Assembly: GCA_965198755.1 (NCBI GenBank)
Contig: OZ240673.1
Coordinates: 992,001-1,056,000, forward strand
Direction: 5' to 3'
Source of the DNA: BOG-908 sp963692875
GTDB taxonomy: Bacteria > Pseudomonadota > Alphaproteobacteria > Acetobacterales > Acetobacteraceae
DNA length: 64,000 nucleotides
Made by a program: the position numbers and the translations under genes. This document shows positions 8,309 to 16,422 of this stretch, one piece after another (the first letter of the stretch is position 1; each line of letters opens with the position of its first letter). The notes beneath the pieces are model-generated. The model was not told where the DNA came from and did no database searches. It worked only from the letters and a program-made list of their open reading frames with translations.

Positions 8309-8546
8309 CTGACGCCGAAGCTCATGGCCGGCTACCCTCCTGATGCAAGATGCTGCTCCGGCTTTGCATCCGCCAGCCCGGCCGACACGTCGGACAACAT
8401 CGAGGTCGCCTGCGCACATGCAGCGTGAGCCACTCTCCACGTTCCGTTCGTCGGGATGTTGCCTGGTGCGGCAACTCTGGGCCGGCCAAAGCTGTGAAGC
8501 GCACATCATCCCGGCAGCTCCGCGTGGGCCATCGTCGGCCTGCCGC

Positions 8547-9989
8547 TCACGCTGGATGCTGGCGCGGCGCTGCATCGGCCAGCCCGGCTAGGGCTGCAGA
8601 GACCGCGGCAGCCATTTCCGGCAGCTCGGCGTCGGTCACCGTCAGCATGTCCAGCAGCATGTGACCATCGTTGATGCGGCCGACGACGGCGGGCGTCTGC
8701 GTGCGCAGGGCGTGGGCCAGCGTGTCCGGCGAGCAGCCGGGTGCGGCGAGGCGCACGGCGCGGCTGGCCACGTCCTGGCCCGGCAGAGCGCCGCCGCCGG
8801 CATGGCCGGTCGATGCGACCGACTCGGCGGTGCAGACCGTGTCCAGCAGCGCGCACAGGCGGTCGGCGCGGGCGGCGAGCTCGGCTGCGGATTGGCCGAG
8901 CATGCGCAGCACGGGGATTTCGGCCGCGGCGCGCGGCGGGTCGGCGTGCAGGCGCAGGGTCGCTTCCAGCGCGGCCACGGTCATCTTGTCCAGGCGCAGG
9001 GCGCGCATCAGCGGGTGGCGGCGCAGGCGGTCCATCAATTCGGCGCGGCCGGCGAGCAGGCCGCATTGCGGGCCGCCGAGCAGCTTGTCGCCGCTAAAGG
9101 CGACCACGTCGGTGCCGGCGTCGAGGCTCTCGCGCACCGTGGGTTCGAGCTGGGCGAGATGGCCGGGCAGATGCGCCAGCGTGCCGCTGCCGAGGTCGTC
9201 CAGCAGCTGCAGGCCGCGCGCGCGGGCCAGGCCGGCCAGCTCGGCCAGGCTGGCCTCGGCGGTGAAGCCCACCATGCGGAAGTTGCTCTGGTGCACCTTC
9301 AGCAGCAGGCGCGTCTGCGGCGTGATGGCGGCCTCGTAGTCGGCCAGGCGGGTCCGGTTGGTGGTGCCCACCTCCACTAGGCGGGCGCCGCCCTGAGTGA
9401 TGATGTCGGGGATGCGGAAGCCGCCGCCGATCTCCACCAGCTCGCCGCGGGAGACCACCACCTCGGCGCCGGGGCCGGCCAGGGCGGCCAGGGCCAGCAG
9501 CATGGCGGCGGCGTTGTTGTTGACGGCGAGCGCGGCTTCGGCGCCGGTCAGGCGGCACAGCAGCGCCTCGGCACCGGCGCCGCGCGGGAAGCGGCGGCCG
9601 GTCTGCAGGTCGAACTCCAGATTGCAGGCTGCGCGTGCGGCCTCGGCAGCGGCGGCGGCGGCCACCTCGGCCAGCGGGGCGCGGCCGAGGTTGGTGTGCA
9701 CGACGATGCCGGTCGCGTTGATCACCCGGCGGAGTGCGGCCGGCTGGCGGCACGCGGCGGCCGCGGCGGTAACGATCCAGGTGGCGTCTGGAAGGTGGCC
9801 GGCACGCCCGGCCAGGATCGCCGTGCGCAGTTGCGCCAGCTCGTGGCGCAGGGCGCCGGTCAGAGTCTCATGACCGAGGCTGTGCAAAGCGTGAGCGGCC
9901 GACGGATGCTCCAAAAGCGACTGCACCGAGGGGAGACGCCGCAGCTGCACCTGCGCTTTCGTGGTTGGCCCCTGCGTTCCGTCCGCCAT
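8547..9989 (-). CDS. selA: L-seryl-tRNA(Sec) selenium transferase SelA
   Basis: A 480-residue PLP enzyme that converts Ser-tRNA-Sec to Sec-tRNA-Sec. VINATGIVVHTNLGRAPL (89-106) and NNNAAAMLLAL are family blocks, and AFSGDKLLGGPQCG contains the PLP lysine Lys302. The C-terminal domain ends with VGRINDGHMLLDMLTVTDAEL. The ATG at 9989 gives the normal length; an earlier in-frame ATG at 10034 lies in repeat sequence. selB begins about 400 bp further on, with a repeat copy between them. Confidence 0.96.
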   Translation of the reverse strand: MADGTQGPTTKAQVQLRRLPSVQSLLEHPSAAHALHSLGHETLTGALRHELAQLRTAILAGRAGHLPDATWIVTAAAAACRQPAALRRVINATGIVVHTNLGRAPLAEVAAAAAAEAARAACNLEFDLQTGRRFPRGAGAEALLCRLTGAEAALAVNNNAAAMLLALAALAGPGAEVVVSRGELVEIGGGFRIPDIITQGGARLVEVGTTNRTRLADYEAAITPQTRLLLKVHQSNFRMVGFTAEASLAELAGLARARGLQLLDDLGSGTLAHLPGHLAQLEPTVRESLDAGTDVVAFSGDKLLGGPQCGLLAGRAELMDRLRRHPLMRALRLDKMTVAALEATLRLHADPPRAAAEIPVLRMLGQSAAELAARADRLCALLDTVCTAESVASTGHAGGGALPGQDVASRAVRLAAPGCSPDTLAHALRTQTPAVVGRINDGHMLLDMLTVTDAELPEMAAAVSAALAGLADAAPRQHPA

Positions 9990-10010
9990 AGGTGGTTCCG
10001 TCCGTGACGC

Positions 10011-10162
10011 AGGAGCAAGTGTCTTCTTTTTCAAGAAAAAGAAGCAAAAAGCTTTCGCGACCGCTGTCGCGGAAAGCCGAAACGAGACGTTTCAACCCGC
10101 CGCACCCACAGAGACAAAAGTTTTTTGGTTCTTTTTTTCAAAAAAGAACCGCTTGCTTTCTT
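10011..10162. repeat. Double-palindrome repeat, full copy (CTTC + GTTC arms)
   Basis: Fills the divergent selA-selD gap, so the promoters of both genes must lie in or beside it. Confidence 0.95.
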
Positions 10163-10179
10163 GCTTTAGGATTTTTTCA

Positions 10180-11232
10180 TTGCCCCAAACCGAACCCAGG
10201 CTGACCACCCTGGCCCACGGCGGCGGCTGCGGCTGCAAGCTGTCCCCCGCCGTGCTGGCCGACCTGCTCGCCCGCACGCCGCAGGCCGGCCCGTTCGCCA
10301 ACCTGTTGGTCGGCACCGAGACCGGCGACGACGCGGCGGTGTACCGCCTGTCCGACACCCAGGCGCTGGTGGCGACGACGGATTTCTTCACTCCCGTGGT
10401 GGACGACCCTTACGATTTCGGCCGCATCGCCGCGGCCAACGCGCTGTCGGACGTCTACGCCATGGGTGCCACGCCGATCCTGGCGCTGGCGCTGCTTGGC
10501 ATGCCGCTGGGCAGGCTCTCGGCGGAGACGGTGGGGCGCATCCTGGAAGGCGGGGCGGCGGTGTGCGCGCAGGCCGGCATACCGGTGGCCGGCGGGCACT
10601 CGATCGACAGTCCGGAGCCGCTCTACGGGCTGGTGGCGCTGGGCCTGGTCCACCCGGAGCGCATGCTGCGCAACAGCGGGGCACTGGCCGGCGACGTGCT
10701 GATCCTGACCAAGGGGCTGGGGATCGGCGTCTTCAGCGCGGCGCTGAAGTGCCACGAGCTGGATGCGGCCGGCTACGCGGCGATGCTCGCCTCGGCCACC
10801 CAGCTGAACGCGGTGGGCGCCGAGCTGGCCGGGATGGACGGCGTGCACGCGGCCACCGACGTCACCGGGTTCGGCCTGCTGGGCCACGCGCTGGAGATGT
10901 GCCGCGGGTCGGACGTGTCCGGCGTGATCGAGGCCGGTGCGGTGCCGGTGCTGCCGGGCGCCGCGGCGCTGGCCCGCGCCGGCGTGGCGACCGGTGCGGC
11001 GTCGCGCAACTGGGCCAGCTACGGGGCGGCAGTGTCCGGCGTAGACGGGCTGCCGGACTGGCAGAGGGGGCTGTTGTGCGATCCGCAGACCAGCGGCGGG
11101 TTGCTTGTGGCGGTGGCGGAGGAACACGCCGAGGCGGTGTTGCAGCGCGTGCGGGATGCCGGTTTCACGCTCGCAGCGGTGGTTGGAACAATGCGCGGCG
11201 CCAGCGGCACGGCGCTGCAGTTGCGTGCGTGA
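10180..11232 (+). CDS. selD: Selenide, water dikinase SelD
   Basis: A 350-residue ATP-dependent enzyme that makes selenophosphate. The N-terminal HGGGCGCKLSP puts the catalytic Cys at residue 17 and Lys at 20, the same numbering as E. coli SelD, if TTG at 10180 is used with AGGA 9-12 bases upstream. That supports this start over in-frame readings through repeat DNA. The nucleophile is Cys, not Sec. GDDAAVYRL, TTDFFTPVVDDPYDFGRIAAANALSDVYAMGATP and CDPQTSGGLL are conserved ATP- and metal-binding blocks. It diverges from selA. Confidence 0.96.
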   Translation: MPQTEPRLTTLAHGGGCGCKLSPAVLADLLARTPQAGPFANLLVGTETGDDAAVYRLSDTQALVATTDFFTPVVDDPYDFGRIAAANALSDVYAMGATPILALALLGMPLGRLSAETVGRILEGGAAVCAQAGIPVAGGHSIDSPEPLYGLVALGLVHPERMLRNSGALAGDVLILTKGLGIGVFSAALKCHELDAAGYAAMLASATQLNAVGAELAGMDGVHAATDVTGFGLLGHALEMCRGSDVSGVIEAGAVPVLPGAAALARAGVATGAASRNWASYGAAVSGVDGLPDWQRGLLCDPQTSGGLLVAVAEEHAEAVLQRVRDAGFTLAAVVGTMRGASGTALQLRA

Positions 11233-11289
11233 CACGGCCGTGCGGTAAGCGCGCGCGGGACCAGGGCTGCTCGAGACGTGGACCGGTGC

Positions 11290-11428
11290 TAAGCAAGAAA
11301 GCAGTTCTTTTTTGAAAAAAAGAACCAAAAAACTTTTGCTTCCGCTGTCGCGCGCTCGCCGGAGAGAACCGCGACAGCCGCAGTAAAGCTTTTTGCTTCT
11401 TTTTCTCGAAAAAGAAGGCCTTGCTTTC
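11290..11428. repeat. Double-palindrome repeat, full copy (GTTC + CTTC arms)
   Basis: After selD. The rest of the gap to 11613 holds no other recognisable feature. Confidence 0.95.
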
Positions 11429-11613
11429 TCGCTGCCGACGCTTGGAAGGGTCAGTATATCGGGCTGCTGGTTCGCGCGCGTTGCCAACACGAGGACTGAT
11501 GAGGCAAACACTCGCCTTTTCCGAATGCGGCCGCGCCGCCTTGCAGCCTATGCGTCAGTAGCGATCTAGTAAGAAGCCGGCGTAGGCCTGCGTTTTATCA
11601 GAGGCATCGCCGC

Positions 11614-12813
11614 GTGAACGACACTGACATCCTCGTTGCCGGCGCCGGCCCGGTTGGCCTCGCTTTTGCAGCCTCCCTGGCCGGCACCGGGCTGAGCGTT
11701 ACCCTGGTGGACCCGCAGCCCGACGCCAGCCTCGCCGACCCGGCCGATGACGGGCGCGAGATCGCGCTGACCGACCGCTCCATCGCCATGCTACGGGAGA
11801 TGGGCGCCTGGGACGCCATTCCGCCAGACGAGATCGCAAAGCTGCGGCGCATGCAGGTGCTCAACGGCCCGTCGGACTACGCCATGCAGTTCGGCGCCGC
11901 CCGCAACGCCGAAGGGTTGCTCGCCCGCTTCGCGCCCAACCACTGGCTGCGGCGCACGCTGCACCGTGTGGTGCGGGCGCAGCCGGGTGCGACCATCCTG
12001 CCGGAACGCTCCGTCACCGCGTTGCGCACCACGCGCGAGGCAGCTCACGCCACCTTGTCGGACGGCCAGAGCCTGCGCGCGCGTCTGGTGGTGGCGGCCG
12101 ACACGCGGCGGTCCCGCCTGCGCACCTCGCAGGGCATCCGCGCCACGCTGCACGACTACGGGCAGCACATGCTCGTCTGCCCGATGGCGCACCCCGAGCC
12201 GCACCACGAGACAGCCACTGCCTGGTTTGAATACGGCCGCACCCTGGTCACGCTGCCGCTGAACGGCGGCCGCTCCTCGGCGGTGATGACGCTTGCCCCG
12301 GCGGACTCGGCCAGCCTGTTGGCGCTGGACGACGCCGCGTTCGGCCAGGAGCTCACGCGCCGCTACCGCAACCGCCTGGGCCCGATGCGGCCGGTGGGCG
12401 CACGCCATTCGGTGCCGGTGGTGACCGCCTACGCACAGCGCTTCACCGGCCACCGCTTCGCGCTGCTGGGCGACGCCGCGGTCGGCATGCACCCCACCAC
12501 CGCGCACGGGCTGAATTTCGGGCTGCTCGGCCAGCAAGCTTTGGCGAGCGAGGTGCGCGGCAGCGCGATCGCCGGGTTAGATCCGGCCGACCCGGCTGGG
12601 CTGCACCGCTACGAGGCCACGCATCGCGGGGAGACGCGGCTGTTCTTCACCGCGTCCGAAGCGGTGATGCGGCTCTACGCGGCGGGGGACAGCCTGCCGG
12701 CGCGGTTGCTGCGGGATGCGGCGTTGCGCGTCGGGAACCTGCCGCCGTTTCGGCAGGCGCTGGGGGCACGGATGCAGGATCCGGAAGTGAAGAAAGCAAG
12801 CCTGCTTTTTTGA
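11614..12813 (+). CDS. ubiM: UbiM-like FAD-dependent ubiquinone hydroxylase
   Basis: A 399-residue UbiH/UbiF/COQ6-type flavin monooxygenase. ILVAGAGPVGLAFA near residue 6 is the FAD-binding Rossmann motif; RFALLGDAAVGMHPTTAHGLNFGLLGQQAL is the second FAD motif, with the M-H-P-T-T-A-H-G pattern I associate with UbiM, an alphaproteobacterial ring hydroxylase of low regioselectivity. The start is GTG at 11614. The last residues KKASLLF and the TGA stop come from a repeat copy beginning at 12790, so the native C-terminus may have been replaced. UbiH or UbiF assignment cannot be excluded. Confidence 0.8.
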   Translation: MNDTDILVAGAGPVGLAFAASLAGTGLSVTLVDPQPDASLADPADDGREIALTDRSIAMLREMGAWDAIPPDEIAKLRRMQVLNGPSDYAMQFGAARNAEGLLARFAPNHWLRRTLHRVVRAQPGATILPERSVTALRTTREAAHATLSDGQSLRARLVVAADTRRSRLRTSQGIRATLHDYGQHMLVCPMAHPEPHHETATAWFEYGRTLVTLPLNGGRSSAVMTLAPADSASLLALDDAAFGQELTRRYRNRLGPMRPVGARHSVPVVTAYAQRFTGHRFALLGDAAVGMHPTTAHGLNFGLLGQQALASEVRGSAIAGLDPADPAGLHRYEATHRGETRLFFTASEAVMRLYAAGDSLPARLLRDAALRVGNLPPFRQALGARMQDPEVKKASLLF

Positions 12814-12924
12814 AAAAAAGAAGCAAAAAACTTTTGTCTTCTGGCTATCCTTCTCCGGAGACTCCGCGACAGCACTGACAAAAGCTTTTTGCTTCTTTTT
12901 CTCGAAAAAGAAGTGCTTGCTTTC
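12790..12924. repeat. Double-palindrome repeat, full copy overlapping a gene end
   Basis: Left arm is a TGCT/CTTC hybrid (stem mismatch); it encodes the last residues and stop of the UbiM-like gene. Right arm CTTC type. Confidence 0.93.
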
Positions 12925-13088
12925 TAATGATCCCACCCGGTCAATACGCCTCCCACATGCAGGCCAAGCTGGCTGCCTGCGCGGCATCTAAGCCTCGGCC
13001 GAAGCGACGCGTACGCGCTGTCCGGCCAGGTGAATGCGGGACGGCGCATGCGGATGGCATCTCCGACGTCGCGGGAGTAGCCGACGTA

Positions 13089-13227
13089 AGGCAAGCAAGG
13101 CCTTCTTTTTCGAGAAAAAGAAGCAAAAAGCTTTTATTGCGGCTGTCGCGGTTCTGTCCGGCGAGCGCACGACAGCGGAGTCAAAAGTTTTTTGGTTCTT
13201 TTTTTTCAAAAAAGAACTGCTTGCCTT
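13089..13227. repeat. Double-palindrome repeat, full copy (CTTC + GTTC arms)
   Basis: Second copy in the 460-bp gap before the cytochrome b561 gene. Confidence 0.95.
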
Positions 13228-13277
13228 CGCTGATGCAGGCGTATGTTTTTAATCCTGAAAACCCCGCAGGAGTCCCG

Positions 13278-13898
13278 ATGGCCGCACACGCGCCGGCAGC
13301 CCGTTACACCAGCACTGCCATGCTGTTCCACTGGCTGGTGGCGTTCGGCATCGCTGCCAACTTCGTCATCGTCTGGGTGGTCGACAGCCTGCCGAAATCC
13401 GCCGATCGGCCGATGGTCGACCTGCACAAATCGATCGGGCTGACCGTGCTGGGTCTGGCGATCATGCGTGTGCTGTGGCGCTACGCCAACCCGCCGCCGG
13501 CGATGCCGCGCTACTACGCGCCGTGGGAACGCCGCCTGGCGCACGGCGTGCACTACGTGCTGTACGCGCTGATCTTCCTGTTGCCGATCACCGGATGGAT
13601 CCACGACAGCGCGTGGAAGAACGCCGACACCAACCCGCTGAACCTCTATTGGGTGATCCCCTGGTTCCGCATCGGTTTCATCAAGTCGCAGGACCCGGCG
13701 ACCAAGCAGCACATCCACGACTTGTTCTTCGCCATCCACAGCGCGCTTGGCACCGCGTTGCTGGCGTTCTTCGCGCTGCACGTTTTGGGCGCCCTGAAGC
13801 ACCAGTGGCTGGACCGCGAGCCCGAGCTGCAGCGCATGCTGCCCGAGACCATGCTCCCCGAACGCCCTGACGGCCTAGACGCCATCGTCAGGAGCTAA
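13278..13898 (+). CDS. Cytochrome b561-family diheme membrane protein
   Basis: A 206-residue four-helix protein of the CybB type. YTSTAMLFHWLVAFGIAANFVIVWVV, DLHKSIGLTVLGLAIMRVLWRY, LAHGVHYVLYALIFLLPITGWIHD and HSALGTALLAFFALHVLGALKHQW each supply a helix, and the His residues in helices 1, 2, 3 and 4 are the expected heme ligands. AGGAG lies 5 bases before the ATG. It probably passes electrons between ubiquinol and an unidentified partner in the inner membrane. No YceI-like partner is adjacent. Confidence 0.9.
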   Translation: MAAHAPAARYTSTAMLFHWLVAFGIAANFVIVWVVDSLPKSADRPMVDLHKSIGLTVLGLAIMRVLWRYANPPPAMPRYYAPWERRLAHGVHYVLYALIFLLPITGWIHDSAWKNADTNPLNLYWVIPWFRIGFIKSQDPATKQHIHDLFFAIHSALGTALLAFFALHVLGALKHQWLDREPELQRMLPETMLPERPDGLDAIVRS

Positions 13899-13911
13899 CA
13901 CTCTCACCCCG

Positions 13912-13972
13912 GCGCGACAGCCGAGGGAAAAGTTTTTTGGTTCTTTTTTTCAAAAAAGAACCGCTTGCTTAC
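13912..13972. repeat. Double-palindrome repeat, half copy
   Basis: GTTC-type right arm with core edge GCGCGACAGCC; its end forms the TAA stop of the minus-strand gene at 13969. Confidence 0.93.
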
Positions 13973-14475
13973 TTTGCGCCTTGGTCCGTCAGGCAAGCCG
14001 TCGCCGCCTGCGTGTAGCCAGCCCGAAGCTTTTGGATCGCCGGATTGGCTGGACTGCCCGCTGCGGTCAGTGCGCCCAGCATCGCCGCGCGGACGTCGCC
14101 CACCGTCAGGCTTGCCAGCGTGCGGTCGGTGGCACAATCGCACAGGGCACCGATACGGGCTGCCGCCTCCGGGTTGGCGTCGGTCTTCAGCGTCGCGTTG
14201 GTGCTGTTACGGCACGAGGCCTGGCTGGAGGTCCGGAAGCTGCTGACGAACCCGGCGACGTTCGGGTCGGTCGAGTCCTTGGCCAGCGCGCTGTCGCCCG
14301 GGTCGGGCGCGGCTGCGGCCGGTGACGCGGGGCCTGGCGGCGGCATTGGCGAGACGGGGGCGGGCACAGTGGCGACCGGCCGACTGGCCGGCGGGGAGAG
14401 CGGCCTGGCGACGAGGAGCACCACGACGACTGCCAGCAGGAAGACAGATGCGGCGAGAAGCGCGGTTTTGCTCAT
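13969..14475 (-). CDS. Membrane-anchored hypothetical protein, cysteine-containing
   Basis: A 168-residue protein that I do not recognise. The start MSKTALLAASVFLLAVVVVLLVARP is a signal anchor; a Pro/Ala-rich linker follows to about residue 60, then a globular part with FRTSSQASCRNSTN, ARIGALCDCATDRTLASLTVGD and a final Cys in TACLTDQGAK. Four cysteines may pair outside the cytoplasm. GAGGTG precedes the ATG at 14475. The TAA stop is formed by the end of a repeat copy (13912-13972), so the element probably truncated or abutted the gene. Confidence 0.65.
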   Translation of the reverse strand: MSKTALLAASVFLLAVVVVLLVARPLSPPASRPVATVPAPVSPMPPPGPASPAAAAPDPGDSALAKDSTDPNVAGFVSSFRTSSQASCRNSTNATLKTDANPEAAARIGALCDCATDRTLASLTVGDVRAAMLGALTAAGSPANPAIQKLRAGYTQAATACLTDQGAK

Positions 14476-14646
14476 GCGGGCACCTCGGCGTTGGTTGGGT
14501 GGCGTGTGGCAGGATGCCAAGCGGCGGCCAGGCCGACAATAGACCGGCCGGACGGTGAGGGCCGCCCGCGTCGCGCCAGCCCTCGACAATCCAGCTAGCC
14601 TGCACCACGTTCCGCCCGAACGCGCAAGCAGGAGCATGTGCACGGA

Positions 14647-15345
14647 ATGACTGACCCGACCTGGTATCCTCGTCTTCGCTCCAGGATGGATGAGGAGGAG
14701 CCGGACCAAGACCCCGACGGCCCCGACGTGCCCGAGCCGATGGGCCCGGACCAGAAGGAGCCTGACGACAACCGCACGCTGTCCTCGCCGATCAACGAGC
14801 TGGAGCACCGGCTGCTCAAGCAGCGCAAGGTGCTGATCTTCGGAGCGATTAACGACAAGGTTGCGCGCGACGTGACGGGGCGGCTGCTGGCGCTGGCCGG
14901 CGCCTCGGCCGAGCCGATCGACATTTACGTCAACTCGCCCGGCGGCCACGTGGAGAGCGGCGACACCATCCACGACATGATCCGCTTCGTCGATGCCGAG
15001 GCGCCAGTGCGGATGATCGGCACCGGCTGGGTGGCCAGCGCCGGCGCGTTGATCTTTCTGGCCGGAAAGAAGGAGCGCCGCTTCAGTCTGCCGCAGACGC
15101 GCTTCCTGCTGCACCAGCCGATGGGCGGCGTGCGCGGGCCGGCAGTCGACATCGCCATCGAAGCGCGCGAAATCGTCAAGATGCGCGAGCGGTTGAACCG
15201 GCTGATCGCCGACGAGACCGGGCAGAGCTACGAGAAGGTGGCCAAGGACACTGACCGCAATTATTGGATGAGTGCCGAGGAGGCTATTGCTTACGGGATG
15301 ATGTCTCGGGTCATCCGAAGCGTGAAGGAACTGGATAAGGCTTAG
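14647..15345 (+). CDS. clpP: ClpP-type serine protease (paralogue with acidic N-terminal extension)
   Basis: A 232-residue S14 peptidase. The triad is present: Ser131 in GWVASAGAL, His156 in RFLLHQPMG and Asp201 in AKDTDRNYW. The first 45 residues are acidic and proline-rich (DEEEPDQDPDGPDVPE), unlike the processed propeptide of the main ClpP, so this is probably a second ClpP. No clpX or tig is adjacent. A GTG at 14638 is only 3 bases from AGGAG, so I prefer ATG 14647, 12 bases away; neither is ideal. Confidence 0.88.
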   Translation: MTDPTWYPRLRSRMDEEEPDQDPDGPDVPEPMGPDQKEPDDNRTLSSPINELEHRLLKQRKVLIFGAINDKVARDVTGRLLALAGASAEPIDIYVNSPGGHVESGDTIHDMIRFVDAEAPVRMIGTGWVASAGALIFLAGKKERRFSLPQTRFLLHQPMGGVRGPAVDIAIEAREIVKMRERLNRLIADETGQSYEKVAKDTDRNYWMSAEEAIAYGMMSRVIRSVKELDKA

Positions 15346-15463
15346 GCGGCAAGCGGTTCTTTTTTGAAAGAAAGAACCGGAAGACTTGTGTTTCCCGGCC
15401 TAAAAGTTTGGCGGTAAATCCGCGACAGCCGGGACACAAGTTCTTGCTTCTTTTTCCAAAGAG
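15346..15463. repeat. Double-palindrome repeat, decayed full copy
   Basis: GTTC left arm with an altered stem and a broken CTTC right arm; CCGCGACAGCC core edge is kept. Confidence 0.85.
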
Positions 15464-15776
15464 AGTGTCTGGTCCACGTCTTGGCAAGTTTGCCCGCCAG
15501 CGTTGGTCCAGATTTGCGGTAGAGACACTGGTTTCGACAGCACGGTCCAACGTGAGTATGTGTTCATGAACGATGGGTGGTGCCAGCCTTCGTCGTAGCA
15601 TCGTTGGACGCCCCTTGGACTCGGTGGCGACTACAGGGCGGCCGAAAGCCCGGCCTCGACATTGGGCTGTGCATGGAGGTCGTGGTCAGGGATGGATCAC
15701 CTGCGGACCGCCGGAGTTTGGCTGCTCGCCGTCGGCCGCATTAATCTAAGGCTTCGTCACAAGTGAACCTGTAAGC
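15464..15776. other. Gene-free stretch
   Basis: Moderate GC with no recognisable protein; may be a worn-out mobile element, but I could not match one. Confidence 0.35.
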
Positions 15777-15885
15777 AGGCAAGCCAAGCGGTTCTTTTTT
15801 GAAAAAAAGAACCAAAAAACTTTTATTCCCTTGGGTGCGTGCTCGAGGAAAATTTCGCGACAGCAGGGCCAAAGTTCTTGGCTGC
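15777..15885. repeat. Double-palindrome repeat, copy with truncated right arm
   Basis: Intact GTTC left arm, CGCGACAGC core edge, and a right arm that stops after AAAGTTCTTGG. Confidence 0.9.
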
Positions 15886-16422
15886 CAGCTTGACAAAGTA
15901 GGCTTCGCCTTCCCTTCCTGGTTGTTGTACGAACAGCACCGAGGCGCACTGGCAGCACACAATATTCCGTTGTTTTAAAGTAACGACATGTATGATGTCA
16001 GCAATCTTAGGAAGGATTGGAATACACCCGTCCCCGAACGTCTGCACACATGATCTTCGAATGTTCATTCCTCCCCCCGTTACGTGCAATCGCACTCTTT
16101 GCGGCAATGTCTCGACAGCCCTGTAACGATATTATCTCGTAATATTTCAGTGTCGCTCAATAGAAATGCAATAGTGTAAGGTGTATCCGGTGAACTTCGG
16201 ACTACTGCAGTCATGCCATACCATCTCATTAATTCGACTGAGTCATCTAAATATAGATAACTCAGCATCGACTGCAAATAATGCATACAGTCGTTGTGTA
16301 ACTTCAATTGATACGGTCATCACAGGCCTGTGAATTTCTGCTTTACTTCGAAAATTGGCGCGTGTTAGGCAAGCAAGCCATCAGTCTTCTCAATCGTAAA
16401 GTCGTTACAAGGCAGAATTAAG
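15886..16422. other. AT-rich gene-free island
   Basis: About 530 bp with visibly lower GC than anywhere else in the window. Two short minus-strand frames (15823-16107, 16080-16307) have no known similarity or ribosome site. It forms the leader of the secreted beta-helix gene. Confidence 0.55.

Noticed and set aside
15464..15776. A possible transposase remnant after clpP
   Set aside because: A minus-strand frame (HEHILTLDRAVETSVSTANL) looked faintly transposase-like, but no catalytic motif or terminal repeats support it.
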